DNA of 23,347 bases from UBA6136 sp039795615. GTDB taxonomy: Bacteria > Pseudomonadota > Gammaproteobacteria > Methylococcales > Methylococcaceae. Under the pieces are notes generated by a model, which was given only the letters and a program-made list of their open reading frames with translations, was not told the DNA's origin and did no database searches. Positions within the stretch are counted from its first letter, which is position 1. The number at the start of each line of letters is the position of its first letter. Positions 15,010 through 22,974 of the stretch are shown in pieces. The stretch covers positions 1 through 23,347 of the forward strand of contig JBDKLO010000032.1 in NCBI GenBank assembly GCA_039795615.1, given 5' to 3'. Position numbers and translations under genes: made by a program.

Positions 15010-15498
15010 ATGAGCCGTCCTTCTCTTTGGTCCTTGATCCTCTTGCTGCCCCTGTCGTTCAGCCCCATGGCCATGGCAGAGCCGAATACCGCGGCCTCTG
15101 TCTATGATGACAGTGGGAATTACGGGGACAGTCAGGGCTATGGACGAGGTCGAAGCCTCGGATATCCCGGAGTGATCGCTGACATCATTCTTCTTCGTCC
15201 CGTCGGGATTGTTCTGGCTGCTGCGGGAACGGCGCTTTTCGTCGCAACGACCCCGCTGATTGGGATCGCCGACATCGCTCCGCCCCATGATGCCTTTGCG
15301 CGAGCGGGAACCATCATGGTCTTGGGCCCGGCAGGTTTTGCTTTCAATCGTCCGCTGGGTGAGATGAACTACCAGCGCGATGGCGTCTATCCGAACCTGA
15401 CGCGCCCCCAGGATCGAAAGTATTCTGCGCCCATCCCGGTCGTGACGGAAACCGCCGTTACGCCGCTGCCGCCCGCCAAGGCCCCCAAAAAACAATAA
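15010..15498 (+). CDS. Small secreted/membrane protein of unknown function
   Basis: 162 aa. The signal peptide (1-23) ends AMA. The mature part starts with a Gly/Tyr/Asp-rich stretch (31-54), then two hydrophobic segments, ADIILLRPVGIVLAAAGTAL (57-76, continuing to about 86) and a weaker one (100-112), followed by FNRPLGEMNY (112-121) and a Pro/Lys-rich tail. The RP-G-hydrophobic-FNRPLG arrangement reminds me of a family of short gammaproteobacterial envelope proteins sometimes loosely named 'multidrug transporter', but I give no function. It probably has its own promoter at 14957-14965 and converges on fumC with only 6 bases between. Confidence 0.7.
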   Translation: MSRPSLWSLILLLPLSFSPMAMAEPNTAASVYDDSGNYGDSQGYGRGRSLGYPGVIADIILLRPVGIVLAAAGTALFVATTPLIGIADIAPPHDAFARAGTIMVLGPAGFAFNRPLGEMNYQRDGVYPNLTRPQDRKYSAPIPVVTETAVTPLPPAKAPKKQ

Positions 15499-15504
15499 GT
15501 CGGC

Positions 15505-16893
15505 TCAGCCCGGCTGGATTCCGCCTTCGGTGAGTGCCCGAGGATCAAGCAACTGTTCGAGCTTCGCGCGGGGGATATCGGTCATTTCCTCGGCGACATC
15601 TAGAATCGGGCGTTCGGAAGCATAGGCCTTCTTGGCGATTTCGGCAGCCTTAAGGTATCCGATCACAGGATTGAGTGCTGTCACCAGAATGGGATTCATG
15701 GCCAGTGCCTTTCGAAGGTTTTCATCTCGAACCTTGAAGCCCTGAATTGCTTTCTGCGTGAGAAGCCGGGACGCATTGGCCAAAAGCTCGATACTTTGAA
15801 GCAGGTTATAGGTCACAACCGGTAACATGACATTGAGCTGGAAGTTGCCGGATTGGCCTGCGATCGTGATAGTGGCGTCATTGCCGATCACCTGTGCCCC
15901 CACCATGGCAACTGCCTCGGGAATCACCGGATTGACCTTGCCGGGCATGATCGAACTCCCCGGTTGAAGGGCCGGCAGTTCAATTTCCCCCAGTCCCGCC
16001 AAAGGTCCTGAATTCATCCAGCGAAGATCATTCGCGATCTTGATCAGACTCACAGCGATCGTCTTGAGCTGACCGGATAGCTCGACCGCCGCATCCTGCG
16101 TGCTGAGACTCTCAAAGAACGAGGCGTTGGGCGCAAAGCGCATGCCGGTTCGCCGTGAGAGTGCATCGGCCATGAGCCCTGCAAATTCGGGATGGGCGTT
16201 GATGCCCGTACCCACTGCCGTGCCGCCCTGAGCGAGCTGATGAAGGCGAGGCTGGGTTGATTCGATGCGCTCGATGCCGTTACGAACCTGCCGCGCCCAC
16301 CCCCGAAGCTCCTGGCCCAGAGTCATCGGCATGGCATCCATCAGATGGGTGCGACCGGTCTTGATGACATCATCAAGCTCCCCGGCACGGGTTTCGATGG
16401 TGGCTGCAAGCAGATCAAGAGCGGGCAGCAGTCTGTTCTTGCACTCGATCGCAGCACTGAGATGAATGGCCGTGGGGATGGTGTCGTTGCTGCTTTGACC
16501 CATGTTGACGTGGTCATTCGGACTGACCTTCTGCCCTGAGACCCGGCTGGCCAGTGTGGCCACCACCTCGTTGACGTTCATGTTGGTGCTGGTGCCCGAT
16601 CCGGTTTGGAAAACATCGATCGGAAACTGCTCGAGATGCCGCCCTTCGAGAATCTCGCCGGCGGCGGATTGGATGGCGCCGGAGATGGCGGGCTCCAGAA
16701 GGCCCAGCCCCTCATTGACCTCCGCGGCGCAAAGCTTGATCAGGGCAACAGCCTTGATGAAGGCCTCGGGCATGGTGAGGCCACTGACCGGAAAGTTTTC
16801 GACAGCGCGTTGGGTCTGTGCGGCGTAGAGTGCATCTTCGGGGACTTTAAGTTCCCCCATGCTGTCCTGTTCGATGCGAAAACCCTGGCTCAT
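15505..16893 (-). CDS. fumC: Fumarate hydratase, class II
   Basis: 462 aa, the usual length of the oxygen-stable, iron-free homotetrameric fumarase. It interconverts fumarate and L-malate in the TCA cycle. The family signature GSSIMPGKVN is at 312-321, with the catalytic serine in its mobile loop. H183 in GRTHLMDA is the expected general-base histidine, and SSNDTIPTA (134-142) and GSGTSTNMN (98-106) line the active site. ATG 16893 has GGAG 8 bases upstream and overlaps the stop of the glutaredoxin-like gene (ATGA 16890-16893). It is thus the third gene of metH-grx-fumC. Its product acts directly after SDH, encoded 4 kb away. Confidence 0.97.
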   Translation of the reverse strand: MSQGFRIEQDSMGELKVPEDALYAAQTQRAVENFPVSGLTMPEAFIKAVALIKLCAAEVNEGLGLLEPAISGAIQSAAGEILEGRHLEQFPIDVFQTGSGTSTNMNVNEVVATLASRVSGQKVSPNDHVNMGQSSNDTIPTAIHLSAAIECKNRLLPALDLLAATIETRAGELDDVIKTGRTHLMDAMPMTLGQELRGWARQVRNGIERIESTQPRLHQLAQGGTAVGTGINAHPEFAGLMADALSRRTGMRFAPNASFFESLSTQDAAVELSGQLKTIAVSLIKIANDLRWMNSGPLAGLGEIELPALQPGSSIMPGKVNPVIPEAVAMVGAQVIGNDATITIAGQSGNFQLNVMLPVVTYNLLQSIELLANASRLLTQKAIQGFKVRDENLRKALAMNPILVTALNPVIGYLKAAEIAKKAYASERPILDVAEEMTDIPRAKLEQLLDPRALTEGGIQPG

Positions 16894-17171
16894 GATCGGT
16901 TCTCCGAGGTCTTGGAATGGTGGGGGTCGGCGTAGATCGCCGAGAGAAATTCAGTCACACCGTCCGTCGTGAAGGGCCAGCACAAAAGCTGTTCCTTCCA
17001 GCGAAGGACCGGAATTCGGAGGCCGAAGGACTCCATCAGTTCTGGATCGTCTGCAATCTCAATCAGCTTGAGCGCAAAGTCCAGAGAAAGTCTGATGCGG
17101 GCTTCCTCAACGGATGCCTCGGCCTCCTCGCAGAGGTGGCATCCGGACGTACCCAAAAGCTCCAGGGCCAT
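16890..17171 (-). CDS. Glutaredoxin-like protein, DUF836 family
   Basis: 93 aa, a thioredoxin-fold mini-protein. The redox motif CHLC is at C11-C14 straight after the first strand (LELLGTSG), as in glutaredoxins. The cis-Pro segment RIPVL (52-56) and following WPF (65-67) match the DUF836 pattern (riPVL...wPf). Likely a cytoplasmic thiol-disulfide protein; the partner is unknown. ATG 17171 has GAGG seven bases upstream. It starts 5 bases after metH ends and overlaps fumC by 4 bases, so all three are one transcript. A thiol protein beside MetH, whose zinc-thiolate site is oxidation-sensitive, is suggestive but unproven. Confidence 0.85.
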   Translation of the reverse strand: MALELLGTSGCHLCEEAEASVEEARIRLSLDFALKLIEIADDPELMESFGLRIPVLRWKEQLLCWPFTTDGVTEFLSAIYADPHHSKTSENRS

Positions 17172-17176
17172 GCGCC

Positions 17177-20100
17177 TCAGCGGCCTCCCTCGGCGAGTTG
17201 AGGGGCCAGCCAGCGTTCGATTTCTTCAAGAGGGCGATTCTTTCGCAAGGCATAGTCCGCTACCTGATCGCGATCGATTTTTCCCACATTGAAGTATCGG
17301 GCGGAGGGATGTGAGAAGTACCAGCCACTCACCGACGAAGCCGGATACATGGCAAATGATTCGGTCAGCTGAATGCCTGTGGCCGATTCGACGGACAGGA
17401 GCTCAAACAGTGTCGCCTTTTCAGTATGGTCCGGGCAGGCAGGATATCCTGGGGCCGGACGAATACCCTGGTACTCCTCCCGTATCAGGGAATCATTACC
17501 GAGGGTTTCCTCAGGATCATAGCCCCAGAACTCGGTCCGGACCCTTCGGTGCAGACACTCTGCAAAGGCCTCGGCCAAACGGTCGGCCAGGGCTTTGAGG
17601 AGAATGCTGCTGTAATCATCGTGGGCCTTTTCAAAGCGGTCGAGATGCGCTTCGATGCCGATTCCGGTGGTGACCGCGAAGCCGCCGACATAGTCGACCA
17701 GGCCCGAGCTTTTCGGGGCAATGAAGTCAGACAGGGCATAGTTTGGCTGCCCCGGTGGCTTGCTGGCCTGCTGGCGAAGGTGGTGGAGCCGCGTCAGGGG
17801 CTGGGTCAGAGCTTCATCCTCAAACACCAGTATGTCATCGCCTTCAGCGACCGCAGGGAAGAAGCCGATGACTGCTCGCGCCTTCAGCCATTGGCCTTCA
17901 ACGATGAGTTTCAGCATGGCCTTGGCATCAGCCAGAAGTTGCCGCGCCTCCTGCCCTACGATTTCATCATCAAGAATCTTCGGGTAGCTTCCGGCCAGCT
18001 CCCAGGTGTGGAAGAAGGGGGTCCAGTCGATGAAATCGACTAAATCGGCCAGGGGGTAGCCATCGAACTCTCGAATACCCAGGACCTTGGGTTTTGGCGG
18101 CTGATAGTGCTGCCACTCCCCCTTGAAGGCATTCGCCCTGGCCTCTTCAAGGCTGAGGAGATTGACGACCTGACGCCGTGCCCCATGATGGACGCGGACC
18201 TCGGCATACTCCTTTCGAATCTTGTCCACATACTGATCACGCAGTTCATCGCTGATCAGACTGCCGGCGACCCCGACCGCACGCGATGCGTCGGTGACAT
18301 AGATCGTGGGGCCGTTCGTGTAGTTGGGTTCGATCTTGACCGCGGTGTGGGCTCTTGAGGTGGTGGCGCCGCCGATCATCAGGGGGATTTTGAAGCCCAG
18401 GCGCTGCATCTCACGAGCCACATGAACCATTTCGTCCAGCGAGGGGGTGATCAGGCCTGAGAGTCCGATGATATCGACCTGATGTTCCTTTGCTGCATCG
18501 AGAATCTTCTCGCAGGGTTGCATGACACCCAGGTCAACCACCTCAAAGCCATTGCATTGAAGGACCACGCCGACGATGTTCTTGCCAATGTCGTGGACAT
18601 CGCCCTTCACCGTGGCCATGAGGATGCGGCCGTTTGATTTGGGGTTGGGATTCTCGGCCTTTTCAGCTTCCATGTAAGGCATCAGGTAGGCCACGGACTT
18701 TTTCATCACCCGGGCGGATTTGACGACCTGAGGGAGGAACATCTTGCCGGCACCAAAAAGGTCTCCGACCACGTTCATGCCAGACATCAGTGGACCTTCG
18801 ATGACGTGAAGCGGACGGGCCACCTGCTGACGGGCTTCTTCGGTGTCGATCTCGATGAATTCATCTACGCCCTTGATCAGGGCGTGCTCGAGCCGCTTTT
18901 CCACCGGAAGGCTGCGCCAGGCGAGATCTTCCTTGCGTTCCTGCCCCGCCCCTTCGGCGCGATATTTTTCGGCAATCTCAAGCAGTTGTTCCGTCCCCTC
19001 GGCATGCCGATTGAGAATCACATCCTCAATCGCGGCACGGAGCTCTTCCGGGATGTCTTCGTAGATGGCGAGTTGTCCGGCATTCACGATCCCCATGTCC
19101 ATGCCGTTGCGAATGGCATGGTAGAGAAAGACGGCATGAATTGCTTCGCGAACAAAATTATTGCCGCGGAACGAGAATGAGACGTTCGAGACCCCCCCCG
19201 AGATCAGGGCATAGGGAAGGGAGGTTTTGATGGCCTTGACCGCTTCGATGAAATCGAGACCATAGCGGTTGTGTTCTTCGATACCGGTCGCAACGGCGAA
19301 GATGTTCGGATCGAAAATGATGTCTTCGGCCGGGAAGCCCAGCTGTTCTGTTAGCAGCCGATAGGCGCGGCTGCAGATTTCGATCTTGCGTTCCACCGTG
19401 TCGGCCTGACCCACTTCGTCAAAGGCCATGACGATGACTGCCGCGCCATAGCGGCGAACCAGCCGGGCCTGAGCCAGGAATTGCGCTTCGCCTTCCTTCA
19501 TGGAGATCGAGTTGACGATGCCCTTGCCTTGGAGGCACTTCAGGCCCGCCTCGAGAATCTCCCACTTGGAGGAATCCAGCATGACCGGAACGCGAGCGAT
19601 GTCGGGTTCAGCCGCGATCAGGTTCACGAACCGAACCATGGCGGCCTTGGAGTCCAGCATGCCCTCATCCATGTTGATGTCGATGACCTGGGCACCGTTT
19701 TCAACCTGTTGGCGAGCCACTTCGACGGCTTCCTCGTAGCGTTCCTCTCGGATCAGGCGACGAAAAGCGGCAGATCCCGTGACATTGGTCCTTTCCCCGA
19801 CATTGACGAAGAGGGTGTCGGCTCCGATGTTGAGTGGCTCAAGGCCCGCAAGGCGGCACGCCTTCGGGAGTTCAGGCACCCGTCTTGGGGCATAGCCCTG
19901 AACGGCGTCATGGATCGCCTTGATGTGGGGCGGACGAGTGCCGCAGCAGCCGCCGATAATGTTCAGGAATCCGGATTCGGCCCATTCGGCGATTTCCCGG
20001 GCCATGGCCTCGGGCGATTCATCGTATTCGCCAAATTCGTTGGGGAGCCCCGCGTTGGGATGGGCCGAGACATGGGTGTCGGCAATCTGGGAGAGTTCCT

Positions 20101-20887
20101 CGACGTACTGGCGAAGCTGTTTTGCGCCGAGTGCGCAGTTGAAACCGAATGAGATGGGGCTGACGTGGCGCAGCGAGTTCCAGAAGGCTCCGACGGTCTG
20201 ACCCGAAAGGGTTCTTCCCGAGGCATCCGTGATGGTGCCGGAGATCATGACGGGGAGACGAGTCCCCAACCGCTCAGCGACTTCATCCACCGCAAAGGCG
20301 GCAGCCTTGGCGTTGAGGGTGTCAAAGACCGTTTCAATGAGAATCAGGTCGGCGCCACCTTCCAGCAGGGCGAAGGTGGCTTCAATGTAAGTTTCGACGA
20401 GTTCGTCAAAGTGGACGTTCCTGAAACCGGGGTCGTTGACGTCCGGAGAGATCGTGGCCGTCCGGCTCGTCGGGCCCAGGACGCCCGCAACAAATCGCGG
20501 CCGATCAGGGGTTTTGAGCGTCATCGCGTCACAGGCCTCTCGGGCCAGTCGCGTGGCTTCGCGGTTGAGTTCGGGGACCAGGGCTTCCATGCCATAGTCC
20601 ATCATGCTGATCTTATTGGCATTGAAGGTGTTGGTCTCGAGGATGTCGGCGCCGGCCTCGAGATAGGCGGTATGTATGGCGCTGATGATCTCGGGCTGGG
20701 TCAACGCCAGAAGGTCGTTATTGCCTTTAAGGTCGCTAGGCCACTCCGCGAAGCGTTTTCCGCGGTAGTCGGCTTCCTCGAGACGGTAAGTCTGGATCAT
20801 CGTCCCCATGGCGCCATCCAGGAACAGGATGCGCTCTTTGAGGAGGCCTCGGATCAGGGTATCAATGGCGGCGTAGTCTTTGGGCAT
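17177..20887 (-). CDS. metH: Cobalamin-dependent methionine synthase
   Basis: 1236 aa, full length (E. coli MetH 1227). It transfers a methyl group from 5-methyl-tetrahydrofolate to homocysteine via cob(I)alamin. Domains in order: homocysteine domain (about 12-330) with zinc ligands C251, C314 and C315 (FNCALGA and GGCCGT); pterin-binding domain (about 358-620); cobalamin cap (about 655-745) and B12 domain with GDVHDIGKN (762-770), H765 being the cobalt ligand; and the C-terminal AdoMet-binding reactivation domain (about 905-1230), with RPAPGYPACPDH near its end. Nothing is missing. The ATG at 20887 is preceded by a pyrimidine-rich CTTCTCCTC with no Shine-Dalgarno. First gene of metH-DUF836-fumC. 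I see no recognisable cobalamin or SAM riboswitch in the short leader. Confidence 0.98.
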   Translation of the reverse strand: MPKDYAAIDTLIRGLLKERILFLDGAMGTMIQTYRLEEADYRGKRFAEWPSDLKGNNDLLALTQPEIISAIHTAYLEAGADILETNTFNANKISMMDYGMEALVPELNREATRLAREACDAMTLKTPDRPRFVAGVLGPTSRTATISPDVNDPGFRNVHFDELVETYIEATFALLEGGADLILIETVFDTLNAKAAAFAVDEVAERLGTRLPVMISGTITDASGRTLSGQTVGAFWNSLRHVSPISFGFNCALGAKQLRQYVEELSQIADTHVSAHPNAGLPNEFGEYDESPEAMAREIAEWAESGFLNIIGGCCGTRPPHIKAIHDAVQGYAPRRVPELPKACRLAGLEPLNIGADTLFVNVGERTNVTGSAAFRRLIREERYEEAVEVARQQVENGAQVIDINMDEGMLDSKAAMVRFVNLIAAEPDIARVPVMLDSSKWEILEAGLKCLQGKGIVNSISMKEGEAQFLAQARLVRRYGAAVIVMAFDEVGQADTVERKIEICSRAYRLLTEQLGFPAEDIIFDPNIFAVATGIEEHNRYGLDFIEAVKAIKTSLPYALISGGVSNVSFSFRGNNFVREAIHAVFLYHAIRNGMDMGIVNAGQLAIYEDIPEELRAAIEDVILNRHAEGTEQLLEIAEKYRAEGAGQERKEDLAWRSLPVEKRLEHALIKGVDEFIEIDTEEARQQVARPLHVIEGPLMSGMNVVGDLFGAGKMFLPQVVKSARVMKKSVAYLMPYMEAEKAENPNPKSNGRILMATVKGDVHDIGKNIVGVVLQCNGFEVVDLGVMQPCEKILDAAKEHQVDIIGLSGLITPSLDEMVHVAREMQRLGFKIPLMIGGATTSRAHTAVKIEPNYTNGPTIYVTDASRAVGVAGSLISDELRDQYVDKIRKEYAEVRVHHGARRQVVNLLSLEEARANAFKGEWQHYQPPKPKVLGIREFDGYPLADLVDFIDWTPFFHTWELAGSYPKILDDEIVGQEARQLLADAKAMLKLIVEGQWLKARAVIGFFPAVAEGDDILVFEDEALTQPLTRLHHLRQQASKPPGQPNYALSDFIAPKSSGLVDYVGGFAVTTGIGIEAHLDRFEKAHDDYSSILLKALADRLAEAFAECLHRRVRTEFWGYDPEETLGNDSLIREEYQGIRPAPGYPACPDHTEKATLFELLSVESATGIQLTESFAMYPASSVSGWYFSHPSARYFNVGKIDRDQVADYALRKNRPLEEIERWLAPQLAEGGR

Positions 20888-20950
20888 GAGGAGAAGGATG
20901 CGCCGAAAAAACCGGATATTCTAGCCTAAGGGCGACCCTATCGATAGCAA

Positions 20951-20976
20951 GTGTCCAAATGCCGTGAAGCGGACAC
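20951..20976. promoter_or_regulatory. Inverted repeat upstream of metH
   Basis: GTGTCC (20951-20956) and GGACAC (20971-20976) are perfect 6-base arms separated by 14 bases, 64-89 bases upstream of the metH ATG. On the metH strand a TAGAAT (20918-20923) between it and the start might be a -10, but its -35 is poor. The arms could be an operator. Evidence is symmetry and position only. The rest of 20888-21152 holds the divergent promoter described at 21018. Confidence 0.25.
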
Positions 20977-21017
20977 CCATGGTGTTGATTCAACCCATCT
21001 GAGCCCGCGGAGTGCCA

Positions 21018-21026
21018 TGCTATACT
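21018..21026 (+). promoter_or_regulatory. Probable extended -10 promoter of the lipocalin-like operon
   Basis: TGCTATACT fits TGn plus a near-consensus -10 hexamer (TATACT). No clear -35 lies 17 bases upstream. It would start transcription near 21033, giving a leader of about 120 bases before the ATG at 21153. Confidence 0.5.
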
Positions 21027-21152
21027 TCTGAGGCGGCTGAAGGGCGCGTTATTCGTGCCGGCAGACCCCTACCAGACCCGGAGTCATTGGAGATGCCTCG
21101 GCCTCCATCATCAAGGGTCCAAAAATAATAATCCCAACGTTGAGGGGAGACC

Positions 21153-21545
21153 ATGGCTTATTCAAAAGGTTTTCTGGCAGGTGTCCTGCTTGCCATTGCG
21201 AGTTCCGGAACTGCCCTTGCGGATGTGGCGCTGGAAAATGCCACACCGTTGATCGGCAACTGGAAGCTGGAGTCCGTTGCTGCCGGTCTCACCAAGCCGC
21301 GGATCGAAGAGAACCGCAACTGGGAGTTTCGTGCAGATGGGGTCATAGTAACCAGTGGCTACAATCGTCACTTCAAGACGACCGACCGTCATGAGTGGGG
21401 TTACAAGGTTGAAAGCGGCAAGATCATTGCCGATGACCCAGGCCGACCCGGAAGGACGATTGATTATTCAGTGTTCAAAATGGAAGGGAATGAACTCATT
21501 CTGAAAGGCGGACTCGAAGGGTTTTATTTCTTCAAAAAACAATAA
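21153..21545 (+). CDS. Secreted lipocalin-like small protein
   Basis: 130 aa. The signal peptide (1-23) ends ALA, giving a mature periplasmic protein of 107 residues. The pattern GNWKLESV (35-42), NWEFRADGVIV (56-66), WGYKVESGKII (82-92) and GFYFFKKQ at the end is that of lipocalin-like/DUF small beta-barrel proteins (G-x-W near the N-terminus, then alternating strands). Such domains often bind small hydrophobic ligands, but no ligand can be inferred. ATG 21153 has GGGAG just upstream. The next gene starts 12 bases after its stop with a perfect AGGAGG between them, so it is first in a three-gene operon. Confidence 0.78.
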   Translation: MAYSKGFLAGVLLAIASSGTALADVALENATPLIGNWKLESVAAGLTKPRIEENRNWEFRADGVIVTSGYNRHFKTTDRHEWGYKVESGKIIADDPGRPGRTIDYSVFKMEGNELILKGGLEGFYFFKKQ

Positions 21546-21557
21546 GGAGGAACTACT

Positions 21558-22058
21558 GTGATTAAAGATCTTTTCAAGTTCGGCAAACCGGATGTTTATT
21601 TGTGGTCTGGCGTGGGTGCTTTCAGCATCATCCTGATCGTGGCCTTTAGCTTGTTCTCCAGTGGTGGCGGACTCGTCGTGAAGGATCTTTTCGGCATGGC
21701 CGTGGTCCTGATCCTTCCGGGCTATGTCATCTTCAAGCTGTATATGAACAACCTTCAGATCACTGAAAATCTGACGGCCAACGAAGACATCAATCGTGCC
21801 ATCGACATGCTGATTGTGTCGATTGCACTCAGTGTCTGCACCATCATTCCGATGAATTTCGTCTGGAACTATCTCCTGACCATGGGCGGTGGCGAAGAGT
21901 CATCTCCGGGTGGTGCTAGCAACCTTTGGGGCAACGTCGACGAAGAAGAAATCTATTCCGGCAGCGCGAGCTTCCGTTCGATCTTCACGGTTATCGTGGT
22001 GGTCGGTCTTGCGATCGGCTACAAGGTTTTCGACGCCAAGCGCAAGGAAAAGCAGTAA
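21558..22058 (+). CDS. Four-TM inner-membrane protein of unknown function
   Basis: 166 aa. The GTG start at 21558 is fixed by AGGAGG at 21545-21550, seven bases upstream. Four hydrophobic segments: about 14-34, 41-63, 82-108 and 141-158. Between TM3 and TM4 is a polar Gly/Ser/Glu-rich loop (109-139, including GGGEESSPGG and a DEEE patch). The tail is basic (KRKEKQ), so both ends are probably cytoplasmic. The segment LPGYVIFK (53-60) after TM2 and the layout faintly recall DUF1616 membrane proteins, but this is weak. It is embedded between a periplasmic lipocalin-like protein and a DUF2970 protein, suggesting a small envelope unit. Confidence 0.72.
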   Translation: MIKDLFKFGKPDVYLWSGVGAFSIILIVAFSLFSSGGGLVVKDLFGMAVVLILPGYVIFKLYMNNLQITENLTANEDINRAIDMLIVSIALSVCTIIPMNFVWNYLLTMGGGEESSPGGASNLWGNVDEEEIYSGSASFRSIFTVIVVVGLAIGYKVFDAKRKEKQ

Positions 22059-22061
22059 GCC

Positions 22062-22262
22062 GTGACCCCACAAGATAAGCCCGGTTTTTTTGACATCGTC
22101 AGCAGCGTCGTTTCTGCTGCTTTCGGTGTTCAAAGCTCCAAGAATCGCGTCAGGGATTTTGCTGGGGGATCAGCAGCTCCCTACATCGTAGGCGGTATCA
22201 TTTTTACCGTCCTTTTTATCCTGGCCATCGTTGCGGTGGTCAAGATGGTGGTTGCGCACTAG
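22062..22262 (+). CDS. DUF2970 small membrane protein
   Basis: 66 aa, GTG start 3 bases after the preceding stop. The N-terminal half has the DUF2970 hallmark: an amphipathic helix FDIVSSVVSAAFGVQSSKNR (10-29) followed by RDF (31-33), then a single TM helix (about 41-63) ending in KMVV. DUF2970 proteins are short one-TM proteins of gamma- and betaproteobacteria, often near cytochrome oxidase genes; their function is unknown. Here the partners are the four-TM protein and the lipocalin-like protein. A probable terminator follows 13 bases after the stop, so it is the last gene of the operon. Confidence 0.8.
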   Translation: MTPQDKPGFFDIVSSVVSAAFGVQSSKNRVRDFAGGSAAPYIVGGIIFTVLFILAIVAVVKMVVAH

Positions 22263-22275
22263 ACTTATCCTATGA

Positions 22276-22301
22276 AGGGGGCCACCTTTCGGTAGCCCTC
22301 T
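22276..22301 (+). terminator. Probable rho-independent terminator after the DUF2970 gene
   Basis: An 11-base stem, AGGGGGCCACC (22276-22286) with GGTAGCCCTCT (22291-22301), closes a TTTC loop with one mismatch and one G-T pair. It is followed by TCTCTC, a mixed pyrimidine tract rather than pure T. Position 13 bases after the stop supports the call. Confidence 0.6.
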
Positions 22302-22341
22302 TCTCTCATTCCTAGTTACAAGTCTCAAGCGACGGCTCTCA

Positions 22342-22806
22342 ATGGCTGAACCGATCCGATGGCGTCTCCTTCGACTCTCTTGTGCTGTGGTCCTGATTGG
22401 CTGCGGTGTAATTCTTCAGGGGTGCCAGCCCGGGACTGAAATTACCGAATACCAGGCACCGGCCCAAATCCTTCGAGCCTTCCGATCTGAACATCCGGCG
22501 GCGCAGGCTGTGTCCTACCGTCAGATGACCAAAGACGGCGTCAAGGTTTTTTGGGTGCAGTTTTTGGACGGTGAGGAGGAAAAGGAGGCCTGGTACAACG
22601 TTCAAGGTAAACCCTTCGTCTCCAAGGCTGAGCGACGCTCAGCTGAGCAGGAGCGCGAGAAGCAACAGGAAGAAAAAGACCTGAAGGCGAAGGAAGAGGC
22701 CGATGAAAAGGCAGCTCAGGCGCCTGAGAAGGCCCCAGAATCTGAGGCCAAAAAGCCTGCGGCAAAAACAAATCTGCCATCAGGCGGTCATGGGGCCGTG
22801 CCATAA
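22342..22806 (+). CDS. Lipoprotein with PepSY-like region and charged tail
   Basis: 154 aa. The signal peptide ends LQGC (25-28), with C28 the lipidated residue. Residues 40-93 (AQILRAFRSEHPAAQAVSY ... VKVFWVQF ... WYNVQGKPF) have a helix-strand-strand pattern like PepSY/BLIP-type folds, where a helix is followed by a beta-hairpin. Residues 95-125 are a highly charged, probably coiled-coil helix (RRSAEQEREKQQEEKD), and the rest is an Ala/Pro/Lys-rich linker. It could span part of the periplasm from the membrane. No ribosome-binding site is obvious before the ATG. Function unknown. Confidence 0.75.
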   Translation: MAEPIRWRLLRLSCAVVLIGCGVILQGCQPGTEITEYQAPAQILRAFRSEHPAAQAVSYRQMTKDGVKVFWVQFLDGEEEKEAWYNVQGKPFVSKAERRSAEQEREKQQEEKDLKAKEEADEKAAQAPEKAPESEAKKPAAKTNLPSGGHGAVP

Positions 22807-22871
22807 TCTTTTCATGACGCATGGCGTTTCTGACGTTTTGGTCCAGAGTCTTTGAATGCGTTGAACTTCAT

Positions 22872-22889
22872 GCCCTGCAATTAAAGGGC
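22872..22889 (+). terminator. Weak hairpin downstream of the lipoprotein gene
   Basis: GCCCT (22872-22876) and AGGGC (22885-22889) form a 5-bp stem with an 8-base loop, followed by GTTTAAC. The stem is short and the T run poor, so it may be a terminator, part of the next gene's leader, or chance. Confidence 0.25.
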
Positions 22890-22899
22890 GTTTAACAAT

Positions 22900-22956
22900 G
22901 GATGGCGCCACACAGGAGAAGGCGGGTCGAGTTGCCATCCCTCCCGGTTTGACCGG
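22900..22956. repeat. Inverted repeats in the leader of the last gene
   Basis: GGATGGC (22900-22906) pairs with GCCATCC (22934-22940), and just after it CCGGT (22944-22948) pairs with ACCGG (22952-22956). They lie 19-75 bases before the ATG at 22975 and could form two stems in the mRNA leader. Function unknown. Confidence 0.3.
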
Positions 22957-22974
22957 ATCCCCGCGACACAACCC

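Noticed and set aside
20165..20929. 254-codon plus-strand frame opposite the start of metH
   Set aside because: Antisense to the homocysteine domain; composition is what a long GC-rich gene gives by chance.
20888..21152. Riboswitch (cobalamin, SAM or SAH) in front of metH
   Set aside because: I cannot recognise any conserved box of these classes, and the likely metH leader is too short for a cobalamin riboswitch.
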